The translations under genes were made by a program, and so were the position numbers. Shown in pieces: positions 17,021-26,673 of a stretch of 64,000 bases of DNA (its first letter is position 1; every line of letters starts with the position of its first letter). The notes under the pieces are model-generated. The model did no database searches. It saw only the letters and a program-made list of their open reading frames with translations, and was not told the origin of the DNA. The DNA is from an uncultured Maribacter sp. (GTDB taxonomy: Bacteria; Bacteroidota; Bacteroidia; Flavobacteriales; Flavobacteriaceae), in contig NZ_CANMTX010000001.1 of the NCBI RefSeq assembly GCF_947500985.1, forward strand, positions 248,001 to 312,000, in the 5' to 3' direction.

Positions 17021-17731
17021 TTGAATCAACTAATAGACATATTATTTTCTGAGGTAAATATCACGTTAACCTTATTATTGATACTCCTTCTGGTGTATTG
17101 GATCATTACCATGATAGGTGGTCTTGATTTCGACCTAGATATTGATGTCGATATAGATGTTGATGCCGATATAGATCTTGACTCTGGTATAGAAGGTGGT
17201 AATCTTGATTTTGAAGATATCTCGAATACCGAAGTCAATCAAGATGATGTCATAGGCAAAAGACGCAGACCACTTAAATGGTGGCAAATCTTTCTTATCT
17301 ACTTCAACTTTGTAGGCTTACCTTTCATGTTTACGTTTACCTGCTGGATATTTGTTTGGTGGTTGATTACAACACTAATGACCACATTGACGTTTACCTA
17401 TGATAACTTTATAGGTTTCATTATAATGATTGCTGCTCTTTTTCCAGCGTTGTTTGTCAATAAATTATTTACCACTCCGTTTAAAGGTTTCTTCAAGCAA
17501 TTGAATAAAGATGGTGATGCACCTGTAGATTTTTTAGGCAGGCAAGCAACATTATTATCAAACATTACTGAAGACAAAATGGGTAACGCAGTAGTAAAAG
17601 CAGATGGTAATAGTCATTCTATCTATGTAAAATCTCTGGACCGTAAACCGTTAACCTACGGTAGTTCGGTCTTAATTATCAAAAGGTCTGCGGATCACAC
17701 ATATTTTTTAGTTCAATCTTATAACCAATAA
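17021..17731 (+). CDS. YqiJ-like membrane protein with NfeD/OB-fold C-terminus
   Basis: 236 residues. An N-terminal membrane helix (about 12-32) is followed by a very acidic alternating repeat (DFDLDIDVDIDVDADIDLD, residues 35-53), two or three more helices (about 88-150) and a C-terminal beta domain (about 165-235) like the OB fold of NfeD/YqiJ. Such proteins partner with flotillins in membrane microdomains. The likely start is TTG at 17021, 4 bases after pspA; no earlier ATG fits. The Asp/Ile-Val repeat could bind calcium, which is inference. Confidence 0.75.
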   Translation: MNQLIDILFSEVNITLTLLLILLLVYWIITMIGGLDFDLDIDVDIDVDADIDLDSGIEGGNLDFEDISNTEVNQDDVIGKRRRPLKWWQIFLIYFNFVGLPFMFTFTCWIFVWWLITTLMTTLTFTYDNFIGFIIMIAALFPALFVNKLFTTPFKGFFKQLNKDGDAPVDFLGRQATLLSNITEDKMGNAVVKADGNSHSIYVKSLDRKPLTYGSSVLIIKRSADHTYFLVQSYNQ

Positions 17732-17745
17732 AACTTAAATCATTT

Positions 17746-19812
17746 ATGGAATCCATCTTTTCAATTATCGGTATAGGTCTGGGGGTCATCCTCTTCCTTA
17801 TCATTGTTTATTTTGCAATCATTGCAATGTTCTACAAAAAAGTTCATCAAGGTCAAGCCTTGGTTAGAACTGGATTTGGAGGAACTAAAGTAGCAACAGA
17901 CAAAGGTCTGTATGTGGTACCAGTATTTCACAGGGTAGAAGTAATGGACATTTCAGTAAAGAAAATTCAAATTGAAAGACTAGCTACTGAAGGTTTAATT
18001 TGTAAGGATAACATGCGTGCCGATATTAAAGTGGCATTCTTCGTTAGAGTAAATAATGAAGTTAATTTCATTAAAAAAGTAGCCCAAACTATTGGTGTAC
18101 AAAGAGCATCTCGCCAAGAAACCTTAGAAGAGTTATTTGAAGCTAAGTTTTCTGAAGCACTAAAAACAGTTGGTAAAAAGTTCGATTTTATTCAATTATA
18201 CGAAGCACGTAGAGAGTTCAGAGATGAAATTGTAGATATTATTGGTACAGACCTTAATGGATATACTTTAGAAGATTGTGCTATTGACTACCTAGAACAA
18301 ACGGCTGTTGCACATTTAAAGGCTGATAACATTCTTGATGCAGAAGGTATTAAGAAAATCAACGATTTAACTGCTGCCCAAAATGTGAAGTCAAATCTTA
18401 TTAAGCGTGATGAGGAGAAAACAATCCGTAAACAAGATGTTGAAGCAAGAGAAGCTATTCTAGAGCTTGATAAGCAATTGGCTGAAAAAGAAGAACAGCA
18501 AAAAAGAGAAATTGCAAATATAAAATCTCGCGAAGAGGCTGAAATTTTAAAGGTGTCTGAAGAAGAGTTATTAAAGTCAGAAACCGCCCGTATTGCTACT
18601 CGTGAAAAAGTGAAGGTTGCCGAAGAAAACATGGAGCGTCAAATCATTGTGGCTTTAAAGAATAAGCAACGTACAGATGCCGTAGAAACTGAGAGAGTTG
18701 AAAAAGACAGACTTTTAGAGGCTACAGAAAGAGAGAGAGTAGTTACCCTCGCCCAGATTGAAAAAGAGAAAGTAGTTGAAGTTGAGAAGAAGAACATTCA
18801 AGATGTTATTCGTGATCGTGTTACCCTTGAAAAGGGAGTAGTGGAAGAGCAAGAAAACATGAAAGATATTCAAGCTTTTAAAACTGCCGATAGAGATAAG
18901 CAAGTAAAAATTACTATTGCCGAAGCGAATGCTCAAGAAGACTTAATTAAAACAATTAAGGCTGCAGAAGCACAAAAAGAAGCTGCAAAGCAAAAAGCCG
19001 AAGAAATTAATATTGAAGCTTTAGCTCATAAAGAAGCGAGTGAGAAAGAGGCTGAAGCACGTAAAATTTTAGCTGAAGCAACAGCTAAAGAAGAAGCAAC
19101 TGTTGGTATGTCTGAAGCCCAAGTGATGCATGCTAAAGCCGATGCTTACGAGCGTGAGGGAATTGTTCAAGCAATTATCATTGAGAAAAAAGCGAAAGCT
19201 GAAGCAACTGGTATTGAAGCTAAGGCAGAAGCGAAACGTAAAGACGGGTTAGCTGAGGCTGATGTTATCAAAGAAAAGGCGCTAGCAGATGCCGCTGGTA
19301 TTGAAGAGAAAGCTAATGCAATGAAGAAACTAGATGGTGTTGGTAAAGAGCATGAAGAATTTAAATTGCGTTTAGATAAAGAATTACAAGTTGATCTTGC
19401 TCACATAAATATTCAAAAAGATATAGCAGATGCTCAGGCACAGGTTATTGGTGATGCTTTAAAAGCTGCCAAAATTGATATTGTTGGTGGTGAAACGATG
19501 TTCTTTGATCAAATTATCGGACAAATTACTAGAGCCAAAGGGTATGATAGATTGGTTGAAAACAGTACCAATATACAAGATGTAAAAGATGCTATTTTAG
19601 GCAGCGATGATGTCAAGGGAAATCTTTTAGAAAAGGTAAAAGAATTCGCTGATAAATATGGAATTTCATCTGAAGACCTTAAGAATGTGACTATTGCTAA
19701 TTTACTGATGGACTTAAAGTCAAAATCAAACGATAGCGACGAACAAACGTTATTTAGCAACCTATTTAACCTTGCAAAGGGATTAGGTATGGGAGATAAA
19801 AAGCTGAAATAA
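17746..19812 (+). CDS. YqiK-like flotillin (SPFH/band 7)
   Basis: Inner-membrane scaffold, 688 residues, longer than E. coli YqiK (about 550). It has an N-terminal membrane helix (5-30), an SPFH domain (about 32-215), a long Glu/Lys/Ala-rich flotillin coiled coil (about 220-560) with repeats such as KAKAEATGIEAKAEAKRK, and a C-terminal globular tail (about 590-688) following GETMFFDQIIG. Flotillins oligomerise into membrane microdomains. It lies 14 bases after the YqiJ-like gene, the same order as yqiJ-yqiK. Confidence 0.88.
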   Translation: MESIFSIIGIGLGVILFLIIVYFAIIAMFYKKVHQGQALVRTGFGGTKVATDKGLYVVPVFHRVEVMDISVKKIQIERLATEGLICKDNMRADIKVAFFVRVNNEVNFIKKVAQTIGVQRASRQETLEELFEAKFSEALKTVGKKFDFIQLYEARREFRDEIVDIIGTDLNGYTLEDCAIDYLEQTAVAHLKADNILDAEGIKKINDLTAAQNVKSNLIKRDEEKTIRKQDVEAREAILELDKQLAEKEEQQKREIANIKSREEAEILKVSEEELLKSETARIATREKVKVAEENMERQIIVALKNKQRTDAVETERVEKDRLLEATERERVVTLAQIEKEKVVEVEKKNIQDVIRDRVTLEKGVVEEQENMKDIQAFKTADRDKQVKITIAEANAQEDLIKTIKAAEAQKEAAKQKAEEINIEALAHKEASEKEAEARKILAEATAKEEATVGMSEAQVMHAKADAYEREGIVQAIIIEKKAKAEATGIEAKAEAKRKDGLAEADVIKEKALADAAGIEEKANAMKKLDGVGKEHEEFKLRLDKELQVDLAHINIQKDIADAQAQVIGDALKAAKIDIVGGETMFFDQIIGQITRAKGYDRLVENSTNIQDVKDAILGSDDVKGNLLEKVKEFADKYGISSEDLKNVTIANLLMDLKSKSNDSDEQTLFSNLFNLAKGLGMGDKKLK

Positions 19813-19873
19813 CCAAGTGCGCTAAGAGTTTTTAAGTGAATTATTAATGTAATACTAAAGCCTAGTTACTTTT

Positions 19874-22800
19874 ATGGCAGAAGAATCCCGAACAGACAAA
19901 ACGGAAGAACATATTTTAGATGGCGGTACTTATGATGTAATTAAAAACCGACTGCAAAAGCAGAAGGAATTGTTACAGAGTAAGCTAATTAATCTAAATG
20001 ATAATCGAAAAACCGTTTTTGGATCATTAGAAACAAAGCTTATTGCTAATGACAGAATCAATACAGAGAATAATTGTATAGCAAGAGATATTGTTTCTTT
20101 TGGCGACACTTGTCTGTTCGGGTATAATGTTCATTTTGGTCTTAGAACCGAGATAACTATTAAAGACGTTTTTAGCGCTTATAAGTTTAAAGAAAATAGT
20201 TTTAAAGCTTCTACTCTTGATATTTTAGATGACGAAACTTTTAGATCTGACTTTACCAATTTATATAAATACTATAGAAATACAATATTTTCCAATTTTG
20301 CGGTAATAGGAAATTATCTTCATATGGTTTTTCAGTTGAGCGATAGTCCTACTGATATTAAAACATTTAAATGGCTTTTGGTTGATAATGCTTTAAAGTA
20401 TATTGATAACCGTAGCGAACATGAATATAAATTTCCTGTTCAACAAGAGTTTAAATGGCAAGAGGCTACAAGAGACATGCAACGTTATGGTGTGCATCCT
20501 CACGTGTCTATTAAAGACCGTGTGTTTGTAGAAACTATTGATGGCGATCTTACCATAAAAATAGAAGATAACACTGCTGAAGGCAAAGGTATTTTAGATG
20601 AACCTGTAGAATACGTTGACCAAACTCTTGATGATGGGCAATATCGCTTTGGCGATTTGGGTAATCTTTTAATACTAGAAATAAAACCGTTTCAAGAATC
20701 GCCTCGCTACTTTGTTTACAACGACAAAATGAAAGAGGTTCAAAAAATTGAATCGGTTAAAAATGCCTGTATTTTATTGCCAGATGATCAAGGTATCATC
20801 TTTCCAACGGGTTATTATTTACAAACAGGAGAGTATCATATTTTTGATAATGCTATCCCTAATGTAAAGTTTCAAGAACGTATTGTTTCTCCTAACGGAG
20901 AAGATTTTCTGTATGTTTTCTATTCTGCTGCCGAAGGGTTATATAACCTTATGTCTTATAATATCATAAGCCAGGTTATTAAAACGCCTATCATCTGTAA
21001 TGGATTTACAATTTTAGAAAATGGTGAACTTTGTTATTTCAAAACTGAACAAGAACAAACCAAACATCATGTAGTTCAAATATGGCAAACACCTTATTTA
21101 AAAGGTGATTACGTGCCTTCTCAGCATGAAGATACTCTTCTTTATAAAATAGGAAACAAAGATATTGTAAAGGCTATGGCAGAAGTCAATGGCTTAATTA
21201 CATTGTTGAATAAAAACGACAACTACGCCGGACTATATAGTGATATTGCAAAGTTCTCGAAAGATATATTAGATGCGTATTATTGGTTACCAGAACCAGA
21301 AACACATCAATTAAACGAGCCCATTGAAGAAATCAACAAAGCATCTAACGCTGCTATTGATGAGTTTGAAAAGGTAGTACAACTGCGTAAAAATGCTCAA
21401 AATCAATCTAAACTAATTCAACAGAATTCTGAGGAGTTATTTAATAAAATCAAAAGTACCTCATTTAAAAGTATTGATGAGTTTGTTGCGTTACTTACCA
21501 GGTTGCGATCTTTAAGAGGTGAAGCTATTTCGCTTAAAGAAGTACGATATATTGATTTAGAATATATAGAGGTTCTAGAAGAACAAATAGGGGAGCAGAC
21601 CAAAAAGATATCAGAACGTTGTGTTCAGTTTCTTTTAAACCCGAATGCATTACAACCATACCATGACGCTTTAAAAGATAAAAAAGAATTTATAGCTACT
21701 GTTGAAAAGGTAATTGTAGCTAAAGAGAAGGAAGAAGAAATTAATGAGATCAGTACCCAGCTAGAAATGCTGATTGATATTGTTTCTAACCTAGAAATTG
21801 AAGATACAGCCCATTCCACTAAGATAATCGATGATATTTCATTGATTTTCTCTACTATAAATGAGCTTAAAGCTGCTTTAAAAAACAAGAGGAATTCTCT
21901 TGGTATATCTGAAGCCAAGGCAGAATTTGCCGCACAATTAAAATTGATCGATCAGAGTATCATCAATTACCTAGATATGGCATCTACACCAGAAAAGTGT
22001 GATGAATATCAAACCAAAACATCTATTCAATTAGAAGAACTAGAAGGTAAATTCACCGATTTTGAAGAGTTTATCGAAACTATCATTGAAAAAAGAGAAG
22101 AGGTTTATGCTGCTTTTGATGCGAGAAAGAACTCCTTAATTGAAAAGCGAAACAAGAAATCTAGCGCATTAGCCAATGCATCTGCTAGAATATTAAAAGG
22201 GGTACAGAAAAAGGCACAGAGTTTTAAATCTGCCGTAGAGATTAATGGATACTTTGCATCAGATTTAATGATCAATAAGCTGCGTGATATTATTTCTCAG
22301 TTGCAAGAGCTTGATGATAGTGGTAAAGCTGAAGAGATTGAAACCCAATTGAAAACGGCTAGGGAAGATGCCCTTAGAAAGTTAAAGGATAAGCTAGATC
22401 TTTATGAAGATGGCGATAGTGTTATAAGATTGGGTAAACACAAATTCGGAGTCAACAAACAACAGTTAGACCTTACCATTGTTTTTCATAATAATGAACT
22501 GAACTATCATTTGACAGGAACCGATTTTTATAAAGAACTGAACAATGAAGCGTTCGTTAAAAATCGACATTTATGGGATCAAGAATATGTATCGGAAACC
22601 GATGATATTTATCGTGCTGCATATTTAGCCTACAAAATATTTTCTAAGTTTACTGAAATTGAGTTGCTTCCTCTAAGTGAAGAAGAACTTTTAAAAGTGG
22701 TGCAAGAACAAAGTAGAAACGATTATTCCGAAGGTTATATTAAAGGTGTTCATGATGTAGATGCATCAAGAATCCTAAAGCTTTTAGTACATAAACACCA

Positions 22801-24763
22801 TGAATTAGATTTGCTTACTTACCGACCAGAAATTCGTGGTTATGCACAATTTTTCTGGAACGATTTAGACAAAGATGTTATGGCTGAATTGGATAAAGGC
22901 TTAAAAGCTGCAGGAGAGGTTTTACAATATTTTCCTAAATCTAAAGAATACGCTTCTATCATTGAGGGATTGAAAAAGAAAATAGAAGTCTTTTCTGAAG
23001 AAACTAAGCTATTTGACGCCCTATTAAGCGAAGATATTGCTGATTATCTGTTTGAAGAACTAAAATCAGATTCTGAATTTGTATATAGTGGCTTTGCTAT
23101 TCAATTAAAAGATGAATTTTTAAAATTACTTAAATCTCAAAATGCAGATTTAAAGTTTAAGAAAAGTGTTGAAGAAGCTCCAAAATTTTCATCGAAAGTT
23201 CGTTTGGTGAAACAATGGGTAGGTGCATTTTTAAAATCTAAAAAAGATGTCGATACTAATCTTAATTTAAACAGATATGAAAATGAGATTGTTGGTGCCA
23301 TTTTATTTAGAGATGAATCTGCTTCTAAAATCAAGGCTGTTTCGCCAAATGAAAGTTTAAAAGAGTTGAGAGGTTCTCATGAAACTATTGTTGAAGGAGT
23401 TTATTCATTCAATTATCATGATTTTATTTCTAGAATGAATTTATTTGTGTCAGATGAAGTTCCGGCATTTCTAAAGTTTAAAAAGACAAAACACGAAATA
23501 ACCGAAAAACTAAAAATTGATTTAAAGTTAGAGGAATTTAAGCCAAGAGTGCTTACGTCTTTCGTACGTAATAAATTAATTGATGAAGTATATCTTCCAA
23601 TTTTCGGTAACAATTTAGCGAAACAACTAGGTACGGTAGGTGCAAACAAACGTACCGATAGAATGGGTATGTTGCTTTTGATATCGCCACCAGGTTATGG
23701 TAAAACCACCTTGATGGAATATATAGCAAACCGACTTGGTTTAATTTTCGTTAAAATAAATGGACCGGCAATTGGTCATGAGGTTACCAATGTAGACCCT
23801 GCTTCTGCAAAGAACAGTGCTGCTCGTGAAGAACTTAAAAAGTTGAATCTTGCTTTTGAAATGGGAAACAATGTAATGCTATATATTGATGATATTCAGC
23901 ATTGTAATCCGGAATTTTTACAAAAGTTCATTTCCTTATCAGATGGTACTCGTAAAATAGAAGGTGTATACGAAGGACAGCCTAAAACATACGATTTACG
24001 TGGGAAAAAATTCTGCGTAATAATGGCAGGTAATCCATATACGGAAAGCGGAGAGAAATTTCAGATTCCAGATATGTTAGCCAACCGTGCCGATATTTAT
24101 AACCTTGGTGATATTATTGGCGAAACAGAACACTTGTTCAGACTAAGTTTAATTGAAAATTCACTTACAGCAAATCCTATTTTACAGCAATTGGCAAGTA
24201 AGGAATTTGACGATGTGTATACATTGGTAGAACAAATTGAGTCTAAATCTGACGAAGGTCAGCTTATAGGAAACCATTCTAGCCAAGAAGTTGAAGAATA
24301 TAAAAAAGTATTGGAGAAGGTGTTAAGAGTGAGAGATGTATTGTTGAAAGTAAATGCAACATACATTAAAAGTGCAGCCATGCAAGACGAATATCGTACA
24401 GAGCCCTCTTTTAAACTTCAAGGTTCTTATAGAGACATGAATAAATTGGTGGCTCAAATAGTGCCAATCATGAACGAAAAAGAACTAAACACCATGTTAC
24501 GTTCTCATTATGAAAACGAAGCACAAACTTTGACCGGATCTGCTGAAGCTAATTTACTAAAATACAATGAGTTAATAGGAAATCTTTCAACAGAAGAAGA
24601 TACACGCTGGAGTGTTATTAAAGAACAATTTGTAAAAAATAATAAGCTAAAAGGATTTGGTAATGCTAATGAAATGGCGCAAGTACTTTCTCAAATGATG
24701 GAATTTTCAGAAAATTTAGCGGGTATCAAATCGGTTCTTGAAAAAGGTCTGAATAACGAGTAG
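19874..24763 (+). CDS. Giant coiled-coil AAA+ ATPase (annotated in relatives as DNA repair ATPase)
   Basis: 1629 residues. The N-terminal ~480 residues form a beta-rich region related to DUF3686-type proteins; residues ~480-860 are predicted coiled coil; a further region precedes a C-terminal AAA+ module. Walker A is ISPPGYGKTT (about 1270-1279), Walker B VMLYIDDIQ (about 1333-1341), with MAGNPYTESG as sensor 1 and ANRAD as a likely arginine-finger region. Despite the database name there is no direct evidence for DNA repair; the constant partnership with PspA and flotillin points to an envelope role. It follows the flotillin gene by 61 bases. Confidence 0.8.
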   Translation: MAEESRTDKTEEHILDGGTYDVIKNRLQKQKELLQSKLINLNDNRKTVFGSLETKLIANDRINTENNCIARDIVSFGDTCLFGYNVHFGLRTEITIKDVFSAYKFKENSFKASTLDILDDETFRSDFTNLYKYYRNTIFSNFAVIGNYLHMVFQLSDSPTDIKTFKWLLVDNALKYIDNRSEHEYKFPVQQEFKWQEATRDMQRYGVHPHVSIKDRVFVETIDGDLTIKIEDNTAEGKGILDEPVEYVDQTLDDGQYRFGDLGNLLILEIKPFQESPRYFVYNDKMKEVQKIESVKNACILLPDDQGIIFPTGYYLQTGEYHIFDNAIPNVKFQERIVSPNGEDFLYVFYSAAEGLYNLMSYNIISQVIKTPIICNGFTILENGELCYFKTEQEQTKHHVVQIWQTPYLKGDYVPSQHEDTLLYKIGNKDIVKAMAEVNGLITLLNKNDNYAGLYSDIAKFSKDILDAYYWLPEPETHQLNEPIEEINKASNAAIDEFEKVVQLRKNAQNQSKLIQQNSEELFNKIKSTSFKSIDEFVALLTRLRSLRGEAISLKEVRYIDLEYIEVLEEQIGEQTKKISERCVQFLLNPNALQPYHDALKDKKEFIATVEKVIVAKEKEEEINEISTQLEMLIDIVSNLEIEDTAHSTKIIDDISLIFSTINELKAALKNKRNSLGISEAKAEFAAQLKLIDQSIINYLDMASTPEKCDEYQTKTSIQLEELEGKFTDFEEFIETIIEKREEVYAAFDARKNSLIEKRNKKSSALANASARILKGVQKKAQSFKSAVEINGYFASDLMINKLRDIISQLQELDDSGKAEEIETQLKTAREDALRKLKDKLDLYEDGDSVIRLGKHKFGVNKQQLDLTIVFHNNELNYHLTGTDFYKELNNEAFVKNRHLWDQEYVSETDDIYRAAYLAYKIFSKFTEIELLPLSEEELLKVVQEQSRNDYSEGYIKGVHDVDASRILKLLVHKHHELDLLTYRPEIRGYAQFFWNDLDKDVMAELDKGLKAAGEVLQYFPKSKEYASIIEGLKKKIEVFSEETKLFDALLSEDIADYLFEELKSDSEFVYSGFAIQLKDEFLKLLKSQNADLKFKKSVEEAPKFSSKVRLVKQWVGAFLKSKKDVDTNLNLNRYENEIVGAILFRDESASKIKAVSPNESLKELRGSHETIVEGVYSFNYHDFISRMNLFVSDEVPAFLKFKKTKHEITEKLKIDLKLEEFKPRVLTSFVRNKLIDEVYLPIFGNNLAKQLGTVGANKRTDRMGMLLLISPPGYGKTTLMEYIANRLGLIFVKINGPAIGHEVTNVDPASAKNSAAREELKKLNLAFEMGNNVMLYIDDIQHCNPEFLQKFISLSDGTRKIEGVYEGQPKTYDLRGKKFCVIMAGNPYTESGEKFQIPDMLANRADIYNLGDIIGETEHLFRLSLIENSLTANPILQQLASKEFDDVYTLVEQIESKSDEGQLIGNHSSQEVEEYKKVLEKVLRVRDVLLKVNATYIKSAAMQDEYRTEPSFKLQGSYRDMNKLVAQIVPIMNEKELNTMLRSHYENEAQTLTGSAEANLLKYNELIGNLSTEEDTRWSVIKEQFVKNNKLKGFGNANEMAQVLSQMMEFSENLAGIKSVLEKGLNNE

Positions 24764-24830
24764 CTATCAACGAGAGGTTATTTTTTTCTTTTATTACTGA
24801 ATTTCAAGCTTTCACGTCAAAATAAAGATG

Positions 24831-24838
24831 TAGTTTTG
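24831..24838 (+). promoter_or_regulatory. -7 box before the J-domain/KTSC gene
   Basis: TAGTTTTG matches TAnnTTTG, 21 bases before the ATG at 24860, suggesting an extra promoter inside the gene run. No TTG at the -33 distance. Confidence 0.4.
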
Positions 24839-24859
24839 CAGCCGCAAAAAAGCTGTATT

Positions 24860-25306
24860 ATGAAGCGCATTAATGAATACAAGAAACTCTTCGGGGTTGA
24901 AAAAGAGATTGAACTTAAAGCACTTAAGTCCACTTATAGAGGTTTAGTTAAAGAATGGCACCCAGACAAGTTTCAAGAAGGTGATGAAAAAAGAGAAGAA
25001 GCTGAAGTTCAAAGTCGTCGTATTATTGACGGATACCACTTTTTAGTAAGTATCGCTCCTGAAACCAAAGAAGCTAATAAAGAAGTATACAACGAGTCTA
25101 TTAACTCTGGTGTTGCTGATTTTCAGCATAATGGTTTAGTTTTAGAAGTTACTTTCGTTGATGGTGCTACGTATGAGTACTTCGGTGTAACGAAGCCTAT
25201 TTTTCAGAAAATGATCAATTCTAACAAGTTGAACAGATTCGCGAAAAGAACAATTTTCCCGAATTATTTATACAGAAAATCGAAACGTGACCTTCAAGAG
25301 GCATAA
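24860..25306 (+). CDS. J-domain plus KTSC-domain protein
   Basis: 148 residues from the ATG at 24860. Residues 4-55 form a short DnaJ J-domain with the HPD tripeptide at 34-36 (KEWHPDKF), so it should stimulate an Hsp70 (DnaK). Residues ~85-142 (LEVTFVDGATYEYFGVTKPIFQKMINS) are a KTSC domain, a small fold linked to lysyl-tRNA synthetase relatives and thought to bind nucleic acid. The combination suggests a chaperone recruited to RNA or DNA. It lies between the AAA+ gene and an RNA helicase gene; co-regulation with them is likely but not shown. Confidence 0.8.
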   Translation: MKRINEYKKLFGVEKEIELKALKSTYRGLVKEWHPDKFQEGDEKREEAEVQSRRIIDGYHFLVSIAPETKEANKEVYNESINSGVADFQHNGLVLEVTFVDGATYEYFGVTKPIFQKMINSNKLNRFAKRTIFPNYLYRKSKRDLQEA

Positions 25307-25337
25307 TCGTATATAAATTAATGGTTATCAAAAACGC

Positions 25338-26639
25338 ATGAAAAATCAAAAAGAGATTTTATCAAAATTGAATATTGATGCGTTAAATCGCATGCAAGAG
25401 AGTGCGTTAGATACTATTTCATCATCGAATAATACCATTTTACTTTCTCCGACCGGTACAGGAAAAACTTTGGCTTTTCTTTTACCGGTTTTAGATTTTA
25501 TGGACCATAACGATCCTGAAGTTCAGGTATTGATTTTAGTTCCTTCTCGCGAATTGGCTATTCAGATAGAACAGGTTATTCGTAATATGGGTACTGGTTT
25601 TAAAGTGAATGCCATTTATGGTGGTAGAGCTATGTCTAAAGATAAGATAGAGCTAAAACATACTCCTGCAATTTTAGTTGGAACGCCTGGTAGAATTCTT
25701 GACCATTTTATGGCAGATCGTTTTACTAAAGAGCATATTAAAACTTTAATTCTTGACGAATTCGATAAGTCTTTAGAAGTCGGATTTGAAGAGGATATGA
25801 CTGAAATTCTTGCCGAATTACCAAATCTTAAAAAACGTATTCTTACTTCTGCAACGGAGGCCGTTAAAATTCCCAAGTTTGTGGGAATGGAAAACCCTAG
25901 AAGAATCAATTATCTTAAGAAAGATACACCTTCAAAACTTACCATTAGTACAGTTATCTCTGAAGAAAAAGATAAGTTGAAAACATTAGTTCAACTTTTA
26001 AAATATATTGGAGAAGAACCAGGTATTATCTTTTGTAATTTAAAGGATAGTATTGAAACTGTTAGTTCGTTTCTAAGTCAGAAACACATTCTACATGAGT
26101 GCTTTTCTGGTGGTATGGAACAGAAAGACCGCGAACGTGCTTTAATTAAATTTAGAAATGGTAGCAGTCGTATTTTAGTTGCAACTGATTTAGCTGGTAG
26201 AGGTATTGATATTCCCGAATTAAATTTTATCATTCATTACGAATTACCACAACGTATAGAAGAGTTTACGCATCGTAATGGTAGAACTGCTCGTGTAAAT
26301 GCAACAGGGACTGCCTATGTTATAAAATGGGATCAAGAATCGTTACCTGGGTTCATCTCAAATTCAAAGCCAATTAGCATCGGTAAAACCAATAGGTTAG
26401 GGGACCCATTTTGGGAAACGTTATTTATTTCTGGTGGCAGAAAAGATAAAATATCTAAAGGTGATATTGCGGGACTTTTCTTCAAACAAGGTGGTTTGAA
26501 CAGAGAAGAATTAGGAGACATTGAACTTAAGCAAGATTGCGCTTTTGTAGCAGTACCTAAAAGCAAATCAGATAAACTTGTAAACGAGTTAAACAACTCC
26601 AGATTAAAAAAGAAAAAAGTGCGTATTACCGTACTTTAA
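25338..26639 (+). CDS. DbpA-like DEAD-box RNA helicase with DEFD motif
   Basis: 433-residue ATP-dependent RNA helicase. Motif I SPTGTGKT (37-44), PSRELA (69-74), TPGR (116-119), motif II DEFD (140-143) instead of DEAD, motif III SATE (171-174) instead of SAT, and motif VI HRNGRTAR (about 312-319). The last ~75 residues, from KISKGDIAGLFFKQGGL, form a DbpA-type RNA-binding domain that in E. coli targets 23S rRNA hairpin 92. Likely role: ribosome assembly. It is 31 bases downstream of the J-domain gene. Confidence 0.87.
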   Translation: MKNQKEILSKLNIDALNRMQESALDTISSSNNTILLSPTGTGKTLAFLLPVLDFMDHNDPEVQVLILVPSRELAIQIEQVIRNMGTGFKVNAIYGGRAMSKDKIELKHTPAILVGTPGRILDHFMADRFTKEHIKTLILDEFDKSLEVGFEEDMTEILAELPNLKKRILTSATEAVKIPKFVGMENPRRINYLKKDTPSKLTISTVISEEKDKLKTLVQLLKYIGEEPGIIFCNLKDSIETVSSFLSQKHILHECFSGGMEQKDRERALIKFRNGSSRILVATDLAGRGIDIPELNFIIHYELPQRIEEFTHRNGRTARVNATGTAYVIKWDQESLPGFISNSKPISIGKTNRLGDPFWETLFISGGRKDKISKGDIAGLFFKQGGLNREELGDIELKQDCAFVAVPKSKSDKLVNELNNSRLKKKKVRITVL

Positions 26640-26649
26640 TCATAGTTAG

Positions 26650-26657
26650 TATTTTTG
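26650..26657 (+). promoter_or_regulatory. -7 box before the SDR gene
   Basis: TATTTTTG fits TAnnTTTG and ends 16 bases before the ATG at 26674; the SDR gene may be transcribed separately. Confidence 0.35.
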
Positions 26658-26673
26658 CCCTTTTTAAGGTAGT

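Noticed and set aside
19874-24763. DNA repair function taken from the usual database name
   Set aside because: No nuclease, recombination or DNA-binding motif was seen; context points to membranes instead.
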